A stretch of DNA of 64,000 nucleotides, taken from Tretioscincus oriximinensis (lineage: Eukaryota; Chordata; Lepidosauria; Squamata; Gymnophthalmidae). The notes under the pieces were generated by a model. It made no database searches. It was not told the DNA's origin and saw nothing but the letters and a program-made list of their open reading frames with translations. The position numbers were made by a program, and so were the translations under genes. Shown one piece after another: positions 11,244-23,900 of the stretch (its first letter is position 1; each line of letters opens with the position of its first letter). Location of the stretch: positions 37,880 through 101,879 of the forward strand of contig JAJVDF010000383.1 in NCBI GenBank assembly GCA_022410635.1, in the 5' to 3' direction.

Positions 11244-12175
11244 TAGATATTTTGACCATTAGAAGCATTACAGAAGAAAGTGTCAGAATAGTAAGAGGTT
11301 CAGATTTCACCCAGGATTTCATGCTACTGTCTGGCAAAAATAGTAACAAACAACTGTGGGTTTAAACACAGAATTCTGAATTTTCCTCTTGTCATCTGGG
11401 TGCAACCTCTGACAAAGTATTTGACAGAGAAAAATTACCTTTTCTGTAAAGCTCACCAATGTCTTTGGCTGCAACCAGATGTCACTTAGCTATTTCATTA
11501 TATTTGGGTATCCCAGAATAAAGTTGTAAGGTTTAATTACTAGGGTAGAAACACTTTCCCTTAGCAATCCTTGGTAACATGGCTGAAACATGAATCCAAA
11601 ATAAACTCCAGAACTATAAAAAGGGTTGTTTAATTGAAAAGCAGAAGCATAGTCTAGAAAAAGCATAATTAATAACTGTTCAATCACTTGAAGGGCTGCT
11701 TGCCAGTTGCAAAGATACAAATAAAATAGAAAATCATTCATGGCTTCAAAGCATAGCTAAAGAGCTACTTGTTTCAAAGTTCTGGATAGCAAAACATTGT
11801 AAAAGCATTTCAAAAGCATATCAAAAACAAATCAATTGACCATCTTTAACTTCTCCCTGCTTCATCATCAGGTATTACCAATCTACCAATAATACAATGT
11901 TCTCTTTAGATGATCTTATGAAGAGTAAACTACCCGTCCCAAATTGAAAATACCTCATTATTTTTGTATCTCCAACCTTAGACTTGCAGCTGAAATTAAT
12001 ACAACCCCCTTTGATGTAAATTTGAAGCTAACCTTCCTATTTCTTCCCATAACAGCAAGAAATAAAGCTGCATTTTCCCTTTTAACAAAGATTGAAACAA
12101 AGATGGCTCTGATCAGGCTAACAAACATTTACATTCACATAAACCTTGGAAAGGTGTTGCCTGGATTGCTTTATC
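11244..12175. other. unassigned sequence
   Basis: No recognised repeat or gene. Confidence 0.4.
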
Positions 12176-12250
12176 CAGACCTTCTGGTATAGGGTGGGAT
12201 ACAAGTACAAATGAATGAATGAATGAATGAATAAAATGGAATAAATAAAT
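12176..12250 (+). mobile_element. L2-type LINE 3' tail
   Basis: It carries 'ccttctggtatagggtggga' followed by 'tacaagtacaaatg' and an (aatg)n/(aaat)n microsatellite. The same end is seen on the SINE at 445-716. Confidence 0.65.
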
Positions 12251-15200
12251 TTCTTGGATTTACTCTTCTGGTTACTATCATCAAGAATGGTGAGAGTACA
12301 AAAATCAGGGGTTGGGAAGGAAATCAGCTTTATCAATCAAAAATGTCTAGAGTAACACTATATAGGAATGGTGGATCTCCATTCAAATTATAGGTCTGAG
12401 TAGGGATAGCATCCCCAAGCTGCATTCTAACTGGGACAGAAAAAGTGGTTTGGAAATCAGCAAAGCAAATCTAAATCCACTTCACTGTCTTCCCTCATTC
12501 ACTGCTATTAGAGAATATTGATTCCTGAAAATTCCCTGGGGAAAAAGGGGGTGGGTTGAAGGACTCTGATTCTCCATAGAGGTAAACAGGATATTTTTAC
12601 GCGAGGGTTTTAAAAAGCGCCTTTTACCACAAAAATTAAAATAAACAATGGCATGACATATAAAATAATGCAAAATCAAGAGACACACATCAGAAAAATG
12701 TGATAACTTTATTAAAAACAAAAGAGGAAAAAAAATCTATAATCAATAAAAACAGAGATACGCAAAAAAAGACAGCAATTTAAAACATCTTTGCATAAAT
12801 CAAGAAAAACAGGCATACAATTTATGCATTAAAAAGAAATTAAAAAACAAAAAACATCTTTCAAATCTTTGACGGCATAACATAAAAACAATCATGCAAT
12901 AAGGAAAAACTTAAGAAAAATATGTAAATGTACTTAATCATGAACCTAATTCTAGTGTGTATATGGTGGTGTATGTAAGATAATTCTCACCCATTAAGCA
13001 GTTCTTTTGGAAGATGAAGCAGTTTCCTTTTAGTAAATTGCAGAGATGAGAAGATCTTCCAGTTGAGGTGGATGAGAAAGGTCAAAGAAGGTTGTTTGAG
13101 CTCCTTCATACTTTCCATGAATTCTGTCTCTTTTTATAAATTTTTCTTGTAACTATCATTGGTTTTCCCTAATCAGCTAATTTTCCTTCTTAGTATGAGA
13201 AAACTTCCTTTCTCAGCCTATAGATTTATTCTAATACTTCTGTTTCCTTCTGATATTCTTAAGATTCAAAAATATCTATATTGTGTGACATTCCTTTTCA
13301 TAACCATTTAATTGTCTAATCTTTATCTCAGGAATTACAGCATCCTGTTTTTCCTAGCTGAGATCAATACATCAGAAATGTAAATTCCTTCATACAATGA
13401 GTTTCAGAATAGATCTTGTCTTTAACTGATATCACTTCTTAAAAACAGAACCTTATGCATTTGATAAAGGTCTGATATAATGAGCTGTCATGTATCTTAT
13501 TGCGCAGACAATGGAAATATCAGTATATATTTCATTGATTCTGACACTCAGCATTTGTCGGGACCTTGTAAATATCCTGTTTGAAACTTTGCTACTCTTT
13601 TTGTGATAAGGAAGATACGTGTCCTGTTTTGCTCCTATCAGAATGCAGAAAACCAGCCACAGGTTTCTTTTCCCAAAAAAGCAACAATGGTGTGTCCCTG
13701 GGTTATTCTCCTCAGGAATTTCTGCTTTACTTGCAGTTTGTGCTCTTAAGAGAGAAATGTATAGGCAAAAGCTAATTTCTTCCCAAATTTTAATTTCATT
13801 TTCAATTGACCTGCACAAATTCATAACTTGATATTTGTGTTACAGTCTTTCCAATTAATTGCCATATTAAAAATATTAATCTGTGTATCACTGCCTTATT
13901 TTGGCCATTTTAGTGGCTACACAGGGCAGGGGAAGAGGAGAGCTATACTGAGCGCTTTCCAAGTGAACTAAGGTGGCATAGCTGTTTTTTAATCTCTGCT
14001 TTCGTGCAAGTTTCCACAGGGATTGAGGTAGCAGGCCACAAAATCAAGGTCTATGGCAGCAAGGGAGATGTTTGCAGATCTTCTGCCATTGTTTTTGTCT
14101 TTCCCCAGCAGTTCAAATTCCCTTCTGGAGCAGCAGCAACAAAATGTAAAACTGCTGGGAAAACCCAGCAATAACAAAGGAGATCTGCAATGATCTCTTT
14201 TGTTCCTGTGGCTCCTGACCCTTGGGGGTGCTTCTGACTTTGCCAGAAGAATCTTAAGGATTGGCCTCTGATTGGACAGCTTGGGCATCACATGGCAAAC
14301 AGTTACCAGAGTGCACTTAATGTGAATTGTTTTAATCTGCACTAGTGATGGTTTTCTGAGCGAATTCTGCTTTGACACTTCATTGCTTTGTAAATGGCAC
14401 GTGGAAAACTGTTTTCCATTTGGATTAGATAGAAAACAAGTGTGCCCAGCACAGATCCACACAGCCTTTGCATTCGTTTTTTTCCCCTAGTGGGAACACA
14501 GCTCCACAATATTTTCCTGAGACAATTCATTTACTAGAAATACAATGGAATTGAAAAAGCACTAAATTTGCAGCATGATGCAAAATGCAATGTAAATGCC
14601 AATACATTCCAGAATTTCACTGCTGGAGATCACAAAACATTTCAGTGAATTGGGTAAAAAATATTATTAAATAAAAATAAAAATAAAGCACGTCTAGCCT
14701 TTTGGGAAGAGTTACATTGGGTGAATTTTGCAAAAAAGCCATGCCTGGCCCATTAAGAGCACATTAAATGGCTCACAAATTTCTCATTTTTGCAAAAATG
14801 GACAAGGTTTGCCTGCTGATTTATTATTCATATATGGAGAGATGCTTCCTTGAGAAGATCATAAATACAATTTTGCCAACCCAATCAGGCTCTCAGGTTT
14901 TCTGATGAAGTGATAAACACAATAGAATTCAGCAGGATTAAGGGATGAAGTGGAAAATGAAAGCTGAGTTGTGTTTCTGTAAGTTGTCTTGCGTGAAGCA
15001 GCCGTGGAGAGATAAGGAGTGCCGAATAATGTGCGAAAATATCTGCATAAACCCNTTTTCTGATAGAAAACTGGGACAGCATTAGACCTCTGCTGTTGGA
15101 ATAGATGACTCAGAATCTCAGTACCAGCCCTGGGAGGGTAATCCCATTAAAAGGAATTCAAGTTCAATTTATCTGGTGTATATGGTCTCTGCACACCAAG

Positions 15201-15599
15201 GAGAACGTCAAAATCTCTTCCAGCTTAGAATATTTATTTACTTCTCCTGATGCATTTGATGGTACAGTTTAATAAGTGTTATCAGAAGTTAGATATTTTT
15301 AAATTCTTGACTCAGTGGTTTTTATGCAGGCTGTTTCAGCTACAACACATAGTAAACAGTGTATCCTCTTTCAACTTCTTATAAACTGGCCTTCAGTAAG
15401 GACTTTTCTTCAGTGTCCTGTTCTGCTTTATGCCTTGATCAGTTTCCAACATTTTTGGTATAATCCACCTTGGGATGGATTATATATCCTTGTATGGGGC
15501 TACCCATCATACAATGGAATAACAAAGGTAAAATGTGGAAATGGGGCAAATCTCTCTCAAAGAGCAACATGAATGATCAAGAACCTGGAGCATCTCCCT
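12251..15599. other. unassigned sequence with a T-rich minus-strand candidate LINE 3' UTR
   Basis: No gene is recognised in these 3.3 kb. On the minus strand 12700-13100 is strongly T-rich with an AATAAA at 12713-12708, reminiscent of a LINE or mRNA 3' UTR but without a poly(A) run. The 157-codon minus-strand frame at 13989-14462 has no identifiable domain and lies over sequence that shares a short repeat core with 19.7 kb. Confidence 0.35.
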
Positions 15600-16130
15600 T
15601 AAGAAATCCAGCTGCAACATCTGGGCCTCTTCAACCTCAAAAGACAGCATTTGAGAGGTGATCTGATTTAAGTGTATAAAATCATGCTCAGGATGGATAA
15701 GGTGAATAGAGAAAATTCTTTTCTCAATCACACAACACTAGGATTAGGGGGCATTCTTTGAAGCTGATGAGCAGAAGAGTGAGGACAAAGGAAAGTGTTT
15801 TTTCAACCAGGGAGTTATTGGGTTTTGGAATTTACTTCCAGAAGAGGTGGTGGCAGCTAACAGCCTGGAGAGCTTTAAGAGAGGATTAGACAAGTTCATG
15901 GACACCAAGGGTATGAACAGCTTCTAGGATGATGCCTGGATACTATCTCCCAGATGGAGCAACAGGCAGGATTCCTGAAATATCATTTGTAGGGAGATGA
16001 GAACAGAGAAGATTTTGCCTTCTTGTGTTCCAGACGCAACAGGTGCAATTGGTGGGCCTCTGTGGAGACAGAATGTTGGACTAGATGCCCCCCAGCCTTA
16101 TTCAGAAGGGCACCTCTTACATTCTTATGT
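15600..16130 (+). mobile_element. CR1 LINE 3' region
   Basis: Sense CR1 with 'tctgggcctcttcaa', 'tgtataaaatcatg', 'ttacttccagaagaggtggt' and 'attagacaagttcatg', ending near 'cacctcttacattcttatg'. About 530 bp; the coding part is absent or decayed. Confidence 0.88.
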
Positions 16131-16700
16131 AAAACAAGTACCCCCTCCATCAATGGGGAACGCAAATGCTGAGAAATTGTAAAAGGAAGAGGTTTTACTA
16201 GTCTCTTCCACATGAATGACACCAACTCCCAGGAGTGATCAATGAAGGCTGCACTTGTCATTGATCTTTCAGTGATTTATACTTTGCTGATCTGCTAAGT
16301 TTTGTCTTTGACTGACAGTTGTTCATATGAGACTTCAGTTTTACAGAATTGATAGTGCTTTCTCATAAGAGCTGGTCTGCAAACAAGATTGTAACCTGCT
16401 TCCTTGGCTTAGGCTTATTGCTAGACATGGACAAAATGTCAATATTTTTTTCTTTCTTTTCTTTTTTTAATTGTCAGTGAGAATTTGAGACATCAATACT
16501 CAGGCGTCCTGACAAGATTTCCCACAGAGAGAATCACAGATGGTGAACTGGAATGAGTTTAAATTAAAAGCCAAACAATTATTTATCCTAAATAATATTT
16601 CATATAGTATAGACATCTGATGAGCATCCAGATTCAGTGGCCATGAATGAAAAGGCTCTCCTGTATGCCCTTACCTCTGGAACCTTTGAGGAAGAAGGAG
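16131..16700. other. unassigned sequence
   Basis: No recognised features. Confidence 0.4.
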
Positions 16701-16870
16701 TAGAAGCATAAAATCATGGTGTTGGAAGGGATCTCCAAGGTCATCAGGCCCAACCCCCACATGAACTACAGAAGAACCTCTCTTTGTGATCTTATTACAT
16801 GTGCAGGTCTAAATGGTAGAAGGTACTTCTTCACATCACCAGGATCTGTCACCTCAGAGTCAGCTGATGT
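16701..16870 (-). mobile_element. CR1 LINE, bird-type 3' end
   Basis: The plus strand reads 'atcatggtgttggaaggga' then 'tctccaaggtcatcaggccc'. This is the antisense of the classic CR1 terminus (tccaactctatgattctatg type) known from birds and other reptiles. It is a different CR1 lineage from the 'cttcttatgttcttatg' copies. Confidence 0.55.
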
Positions 16871-19800
16871 ATGTTTTTGCAGTACATAGCCTATATTAAA
16901 CTATTTCTTTGGATACTCATTTTTAGCTGATAAATCTTGCAAGGGCTCCAAATCAAGAATGTTGATTAAATGTAGTGGGATGCCAAAATGAATAGCTGGT
17001 AGGAACAGTTGCTTGTAAGAAGCTCTTTGGATTTAGTGACCTAAACAACTTTCCTGAAGCAGTTATTCAGGACACACTGAGCTTTACTTTAAGAAGGTCA
17101 TATAGGTTCCACTACTTATGCTTAAGGCAATTATCCCAGGCAATAATTTCACTAAAAGCCTTGCTTGTGAGTCAAGATTAGTTTGGCATATAAAACCCTT
17201 TGAAGTCAAAGAAATGTATCCTGGATATAAGCTACACTAAATAGCAAAATTTTGTGAGAAATCAGAGTCAATTTTAGACATAAAAATGAAATTACCTGAG
17301 ATTCCATTCTGAACTGACATTTATTGGAGTGTGTTGTTAATAACCTAGAAGAACATTTAAAGGTCAGTGAGTTGACAGGAAGAAGACCAAGAAGCCTAAG
17401 TTCAAATGCAGCTTGTTTTTAAAAACTTACAAGTAGTGTCTTTTGTCCACTCAACTTCTGTTTGAGCATCTTATAATGCTTGACTGAATTCCGTTCATTC
17501 TGTTTATCACAGGATAAAGACCTTCAGCTTCCATAGACAGAAAGAACATGGAGATATCAATCTGTCTAATTATGGATCGCCAATCACTGTAATAGATCAT
17601 TTCTGGTGCTTTATTCATGTGAACAGAATAAATCTATTTGGATTTTATCCATGCTTTTACTTTGTGGCAATTCCTATTACAGAGTCTTTTAGATTATACC
17701 TGTATTGGGCTGGTAGACTTGTCAGGAGTTTCCTGGACTACCTTGGCCACACTATGGAAGGGTCTACCAGGATTGAGCCATCGGAGGGTCTATGACATAA
17801 AAATGATGCCATAGCTCATTCCACTCCATCTCTTGTAAGTGGTTACGCTTCATCCTAGCCATAGTACTTGACCAACATTCATGTGGTATACTATGGTTGA
17901 GACAGTTGGCACCATTTTGTTGACTGGTCTTCCTGGAATTTGGCCAAAATAGTCCTGGGTAGCAACTCCATGAGCAAGGATGGGCTGCCTCAGAATGGAC
18001 AGGCCTTGTCATGGGTCAGTGAAAACCTAGCTAACTGTATAGAAAGGGTTTGGGGAACTGGGCCCACCAACTATGGATGGCACCTATAAAGCTCTCATAT
18101 TTTTGTTTATTTCTCAGGAAACCATCAAAACTCAAAACAAAACATTTACGCTACTTGGCCTTCAATGTAAATTGGAGGCTTGCCAATTTGTAAGGTGAAA
18201 ATAGAAGTGATATCCTTTGTGAAATATTCAGTCCACTTTTGAAAATTTATTATTTTGGTCACGTTTGAATGAACCAAGCTATTCTCAGGAGTTGTGAACA
18301 TAAATTATTTGATCAAAGAGAAATCATGTTCAGGGATTTTCCTCCACTGAAAAAGCTATTCTTTCAATGGAAAACGGGGCTCATATTTGCAAATGCTTTT
18401 GAACTCGATTGGCTAGTTGTTGAAGAAATCTATTTTTTTTTGTCACAATGAACGAAAATACTGTGATACATAGCTCACTTAACACTCTTTCTTTAGCTTA
18501 CACACCCTTTCACATGATCGTATAAGTCTGGTGGGAGATTTAGATGTCGATTGTACAATTCCACTTCAGTGACCTCTCCTGTTTACTGCCACCATTTAAC
18601 AATATTTCTAGGTTAGCCACTCACCCTAAGCTTGGGGTCATGAACCAAGAATTTTTATTTAAAAGACCATTCTTGTGGATATGTGGACACTTTAACTCTT
18701 AATGGTCTCAGCTCAGACATAAGGAAGACTGTTTTTGCTACTAAATATACTCTGAATATGGAAACAATTCAAATTCAATATTTAGAACTCAGGTAATGGC
18801 CTGCTCATTCATAAAGTACCTCCTAACTTTCCTAGAGAATAAAAAAATCAGACCAGACTGCTACTGTACTCCTTATCTTATCCCTCTAAAAAATACCAGC
18901 TATTTCTAGACAACAGCAACTAATACCACATTGCCAAACTTCAACTGTCTAAACTCCCCTTGAGCCAGAAAGCAAACAAGAAGACAGTGTTTTTTCACAC
19001 AGTCTGGAATTTCCTGTTAATCTGTTTACAGGTTTTAGTGCACCTGATTCATACCCTTATAGTATAATCTGCATTCTGCTATCCTGTCAGCTGCCGACAA
19101 ATGAGATTTTCTTTGCTTGTGACACTCCCAGCAGACATTTTGTTTGCTAGTTGTCAAGAGGAAGTATATTAGTCCCTCCTCTAAAATGCTGTTGGATATT
19201 TTGCTGTCAATATCAGATTCCTTTACCTATTACCCTTTCAGTTTCTCAGTAGAACTATCCACACATCACAGCCTTTGCACAATACCCTATATAGCAGTTT
19301 GACAGTTTGTTTTCCTGGCACACCAATGATCTGGTTTATTGACTTTCAAATCACAAACCTGTTGGTTTGTAGAACAGTCTGGTGAGGCAAATGCAGCACA
19401 AATTCCACTTGGAAGTAGATTATTTACCCTGTTTGGATGCAGCCAGTGACTAGAAGGCCGGGTTCTCATGAGGGTGTAAAAACAGGAGTAAGTTACAAGA
19501 AAAAAAATTTGAAGTCAGCTGTTTGTAGCCTCTGATTGACTCCATGAAAAAAGGTGGAAAGAGATCTAATTAGATCTCCTGCTGCCCTTGACTCCAAGCC
19601 TGGGGTGGGGGGAAGGTTTTTCCAAGAAGACCCCCAAACACCGGACCACCACCTATTCAGTCCCAGCACCCATTGGAGCTCGCAGCAAAATCGTTGTCAG
19701 AGTTCATTTAATGTGAATTGCATTAAATGGCTGTGAGGGTTTTTTTTTTTTACTAAACTATGCTCAGAAAACACATTACTGTGCAGTCTAGGCATGGCCA

Positions 19801-20660
19801 ATGTGGTTTCCATGAGGATTTAAAGGAAAAAGTATGCAACCAGCTCAGATCCAAGCAGTTTTGGATCCCTACCCCCTCCTTTGTGAGAACTTAGCTGAAA
19901 TGTAGTAGTGAGTCTGATGAACAGATTCCCAGAATGATATTTTGTTGAAAGATCTGCAAATTTGGCAGCACTTCTGAATCAACTCTACTTCCTATTCCCA
20001 ATGAGGATGAAACTCTCTATTTAACAAAAATGAGATGCTAAAACTGTAGAGCAAGAGCATGGAATTTTAAATGCTTTTCAGTGTTGTGTTCAGATTTTGA
20101 TTGTCTCCTACTTGTCATGTAATCGTTTCCATCTTTATGGTTTTAAAACATAAACCACCACCACCAAAAAAGAAAGAAATCACCACACAATTTATTTCTA
20201 CAGAAGTAGACATAGCAGTTGAAATTTGCATTGTAATTACTTATGGAGTAAAAAAAATCTAATTCATTTTGTTACTGTAACTCATTTGTCTGACATAATT
20301 AAAATGACCTCAGGTAGAAGGTTAAAGCAGCTCAGTCAATCCAAATAGAATGGAGTAAAAACTTTTCAACACTGATGATTTCTAGTTTGTGGGTGACACA
20401 AGGCTCATTAATTGCAGTTTTACTATAAATAAAAGAGGAGAGAATAACACTGTGTGTGTCTGACCTAAAGTGACTATAATAATGATAACAATGGTGAGGA
20501 AGATAAACAAAGAGAAACTCTCATGATAGAATTCATCCTGAATGTAATCAGATTGCATTTGTGCGTAGAATAGGGCTTTCAGATAAAATCTACAATAGAA
20601 GTGTGTGCTTTTTATGTGTAAAAATGTGACCCACCCTCCTTCCCGGCACTGCAGCTATTA
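16871..20660. other. unassigned sequence
   Basis: About 3.8 kb without a recognised repeat or gene. Minus-strand frames at 17764-18012 and 19287-19469 carry no domain I recognise. 19695-19730 shares a short core with 14305-14335. Confidence 0.4.
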
Positions 20661-20949
20661 GAAGAAGAAGGTTTCTACACCCTACTTTTCTCACCCAAAG
20701 GGACTCAAAGCAGCTTGCAAGGTTATCTTTCACCCAAAGGGTTATACTCTAACTTCCCCACAATGCTGTGGTCGTTCCCATTTATCTAGTCATAGCCTGT
20801 TGAATTTCTTGCAGTTCTTGCTTTCGAATAGCTGGGTTGGCTAGAGCTGCAGACCTAGTGGAAGGCGTTCAGCCCTCCCCATGCCTGAAGCTGAGCCTAG
20901 AGACCCGATCTTTTAGATGAAAGACTAGCACTTAGCCAATTGTGCCTGG
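20661..20949 (-). mobile_element. tRNA-headed SINE, GAA-tailed family
   Basis: On the plus strand the copy starts with the (gaa)n tail, then 'acttttctcacccaaaggga' and 'tttcgaatagctgggttggc', and ends at a tRNA-like head near 20890-20947. Same family as 34498, 51141 and 53036. The 3' body (ggactcaaagcagcttgc in antisense) is well preserved; the head is diverged. Confidence 0.8.
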
Positions 20950-21383
20950 TGAAAAGTCTTTTCTTCTACTGCCATTAAAGGTCCAAAGCTTTATCTCAGA
21001 TTTTATGTGATACCCTTACCCCAGAATAAGCTTGAAGGAACATAAGGATGATGAATATACACTACAGAGGGATGACTGTAGGCCCTTATGCACAGATTTA
21101 TCAATCCATTTTAGGGAGCTCATGCGAGTGGCTGCAGGAAACATGTGCCATGGCAGACTCCCCACTTTGAATCTTCTTTGCAATTTGCCTTTGAAAGGAG
21201 CTGGTGAGCATTCAAACACAGCAGCAGAGAGCAGCCGCCCCATCTGCACTTGAGTGATAGGGAAATGGACAAATTGCAATGTGTCAACAGAGGATGTCAT
21301 TGCAGTAACTGGGCTAGGAATGTTGCATGGGAGAACATGCACTCAGAACAAGGGAAATGAGGGCGCTTTGGGAGATCATAACT
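20950..21383. other. unassigned sequence
   Basis: Nothing recognised. The 108-codon minus-strand frame at 21016-21342 has no known domain. Confidence 0.4.
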
Positions 21384-21597
21384 TGCTTTTCTCAAAAGGG
21401 GCTAAAAACAGTTTATATAACCTTCTGTTTTTATCTTCAGAATAGTCATCTTATGAAGTAGGTAGTCCTGAGAGAACTCTGTAGAACTGGTCCAAGGTCA
21501 CCCGGCTGGCTTCATGCAGGAGTGTAGAACTGAAATGGGAGAATTCCAAATAAGAGTCTGACACTCTAAACACAAGACCAGACTGGAAGATGATGAG
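21384..21597 (-). mobile_element. Sauria-like SINE
   Basis: Antisense copy. It carries 'ccaaggtcacccggctggct', then 'tcatgcaggagtgtagaact', then 'aaataagagtctgacactct', which is the antisense of the tRNA-like head. Same family as the copies at 46456 and 59655. Confidence 0.75.
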
Positions 21598-21747
21598 TGC
21601 ACACTACATACGGATGACTATTACCCTTCATGTATAGATTTATTAATCCATTTTAAAAGCTTAATAGTACACGTTGTCTGCATAGGACTAGTGCTAATTC
21701 ACATCAGACATATGCCATGGTCAAATTCACCCTAATCCCAACTCTAT

Positions 21748-22155
21748 GGCTGCATGCACACAGCTATTTTCTACCTCGTTTGGAGCGCTGTGTGGAAGAC
21801 TCGGGCATACGTGCTAAGCGNTTTTTAGCAGTCCACCCACAATAAATGCCATTTTTCCCAGATTAAACTATTGCTGGGATATTCAGATGTCGTTCCAGAG
21901 GTTTCCCGTCCTCTCACGTCTGTGGCTGCGTGCATGTGTGTTCACAAATTTGATGCACAAAGATAAAACAACAGAGAACATGGCAGTTGTTTCTATAGGC
22001 TGCTTGGAGTAAAAAAAGAAAGCCTCGGTCTGCTCTGTGACGAGATCGAGGAGCAATGTTATAGAATATACACATTTGGTGTGCACAGAGACGCGATTGC
22101 TAAATTCTGGAATATAGCTTTATAGCGGTTTTTACATGGTGGTGTGCACGCAGCC
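21748..22155 (+). mobile_element. TIR element 'GGCTGCATGCAC', longer copy
   Basis: It begins 'ggctgcatgcacac' and ends 'gtgtgcacgcagcc' as terminal inverted repeats of ~14 bp. Both ends are flanked by 'tat', a possible 3-bp target duplication. The inner right part ('gtgcacagagacgcgattg', 'ggaatatagctttata') matches the antisense of the element at 38132-38295. No transposase frame is seen, so it is non-autonomous. A 3-bp duplication would suit a Harbinger-type element, but one site is weak evidence. Confidence 0.7.
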
Positions 22156-23663
22156 TATGATTCCATGAATCTATTTTTGACAGTGAAATAATGCTAACAT
22201 GTTGGTTATTATTAAAAGCTGCACTACCATTACCTTTATAATGTCTATCTGTTTGGAACACCAACAGAGATTTCTTAGCTGGAAAGTCACATGAGAGCTC
22301 TCTTCCAATTTGGGGAGAGAGAAATGATTTGTCCTAAATTTCAAGCTTCTTTGTTAGAAGCCCATTTTCAAATATTGATTCAAATCTTCTGGAATGTAGA
22401 AGCGATTCTCTCCTTTTTGGATCCAAGGAGTTTTTAAAGAGGAGGAAGGAGAAGAATAGGATGACTCAAGAATGTTGAGTCAGTGCCTTGAGTGTTGTGG
22501 GAAAATATAAATCCAATACTGCAAAGCAAAANCATGGGGAAATGGACCCACTGTCCCTGTGTCTCTCAAAATGTTTTCCTTCTCTTTTTTTTTTTACCCT
22601 GCCTGCTCTCTAGCAGTCTTCCTAAAAGTGCACAGTGGGTGTTTCATCTTAGTGGCTCCACAAACCCTTTTTTCTTTGTGTGTTTGTATGTGTGTTTCCT
22701 ATACTTGCTTTTCTGCCTTGTCATCACACTGTTGTTATTCATTAGAAAGAATGTTTCCCCAGCTGGAACATTAGTGCTTGAAAACCAAGTGCCACGTGAA
22801 TACAGATACCTCTGAAAAGACAAATAAAACAATACAAGCAGACAAATGGTTTTTTTTTCTTCCTCTAAGACTCTTGTTCTTTTCCCCCTCTTCTTCTCCC
22901 ACACTCTCTATTCCTCACCTTTTCTCCTTTCTCAGTGAGTGAGAATAATCTCACCTTTCTGCTCCTTTTCTGCTGGGTAAGTCAATCTTGCAATTTAATT
23001 TGACCACTTATTGGGTTGCATGAGTTTCTATGCCTCACTTTATATCCCTTTTGCCAGCAATTAAGCTTCTCTGAGTGAATTTCTTCCTAAAGCCGCATTT
23101 TATGGAGCAGCCTTTTACAGGGGCAATGCTCAGGAATGCAAAGTTCACACACAATTTCACTTCCTGACATGCACTGATGGACTTTTCACCATGTCTGCCC
23201 TATTAACACTGTAATGGGGTGGTGATGCCATGAGGTGACAGTCTATCCTGAGATGGAAAAGTAGCTATATGAGCCAAGTCACATCAGCACTGGCCTGTCA
23301 TTTCTCCTTTTCCCTCTTCTTTTAACAGACTTCTGCAGCAGAGAAGGGTGTACTCTACATATTTCATATGGTTTTTCCTGTGGATCAGGATGTGTCTGTG
23401 GGGTATGGATGGGGGACTCCATACTGTTACTGCAGGGAAAGCTAAGAGAATGGGAGGAACAGTCTGTCCGATTTTGGAATTAACTGGACACTATGCTTGA
23501 GCAGTCTGTTTGTATAGTGAGGCTTAAGTGTTAAGGCAGAGTGTGTGTGGATGAACTGACAATAAAGACATGGTATTAGGAATATGAACATGTGCTTTTG
23601 CTACAGATGAATGTTAAGTGTCTGGAAATTAAACTGCCAGCTTGATGATTGTGCTCCTTCTTG
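22156..23663. other. unassigned sequence
   Basis: No recognised repeat. The overlapping frames at 22492-22904 lie over T-rich and pyrimidine-rich DNA and are not supported as genes. Confidence 0.4.
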
Positions 23664-23900
23664 TAGACATTTTTGTTCCTTTCTCCAGTTCTACAAAATT
23701 CTTTCTCATGACCAGAATTGCACACAGTATTCCAAATGTGGCCTCACCCTAGATTTATAAAGAGGCAAATAACACCTGTCAGCCTGTTTTCAATTCCATT
23801 TCGAGCTATTCACCAACACCACAAGATTCCTTTCCTGCTCTGTCATAGAAAGCTTGGTGCCCATCAACTGATCAGAATAAATCTTGTTGAGTATTGTTCC
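23664..23900 (-). mobile_element. CR1 LINE internal 3' UTR fragment
   Basis: The plus strand reads 'gaccagaattgcacacagta' then 'ttccaaatgtggcctcaccc', and continues to 'ttcctttcctgctctgtc'. This is the antisense of the CR1 segment lying upstream of the 4.3-5.06 kb type region. Neither end of the element is present. Confidence 0.7.

Noticed and set aside
13989..14462. 157-codon minus-strand frame
   Set aside because: No recognisable motif, compositionally irregular (poly-Cys patch), and no splice or regulatory context.
17764..18012. 82-codon minus-strand frame as a transposase remnant
   Set aside because: No DDE/DDD motif, helix-turn-helix or flanking inverted repeats could be seen.
22492..22904. 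Membrane-protein-like frame (Phe/Leu-rich)
   Set aside because: Hydrophobicity comes from a poly-T tract; frames overlap on both strands and include an N.
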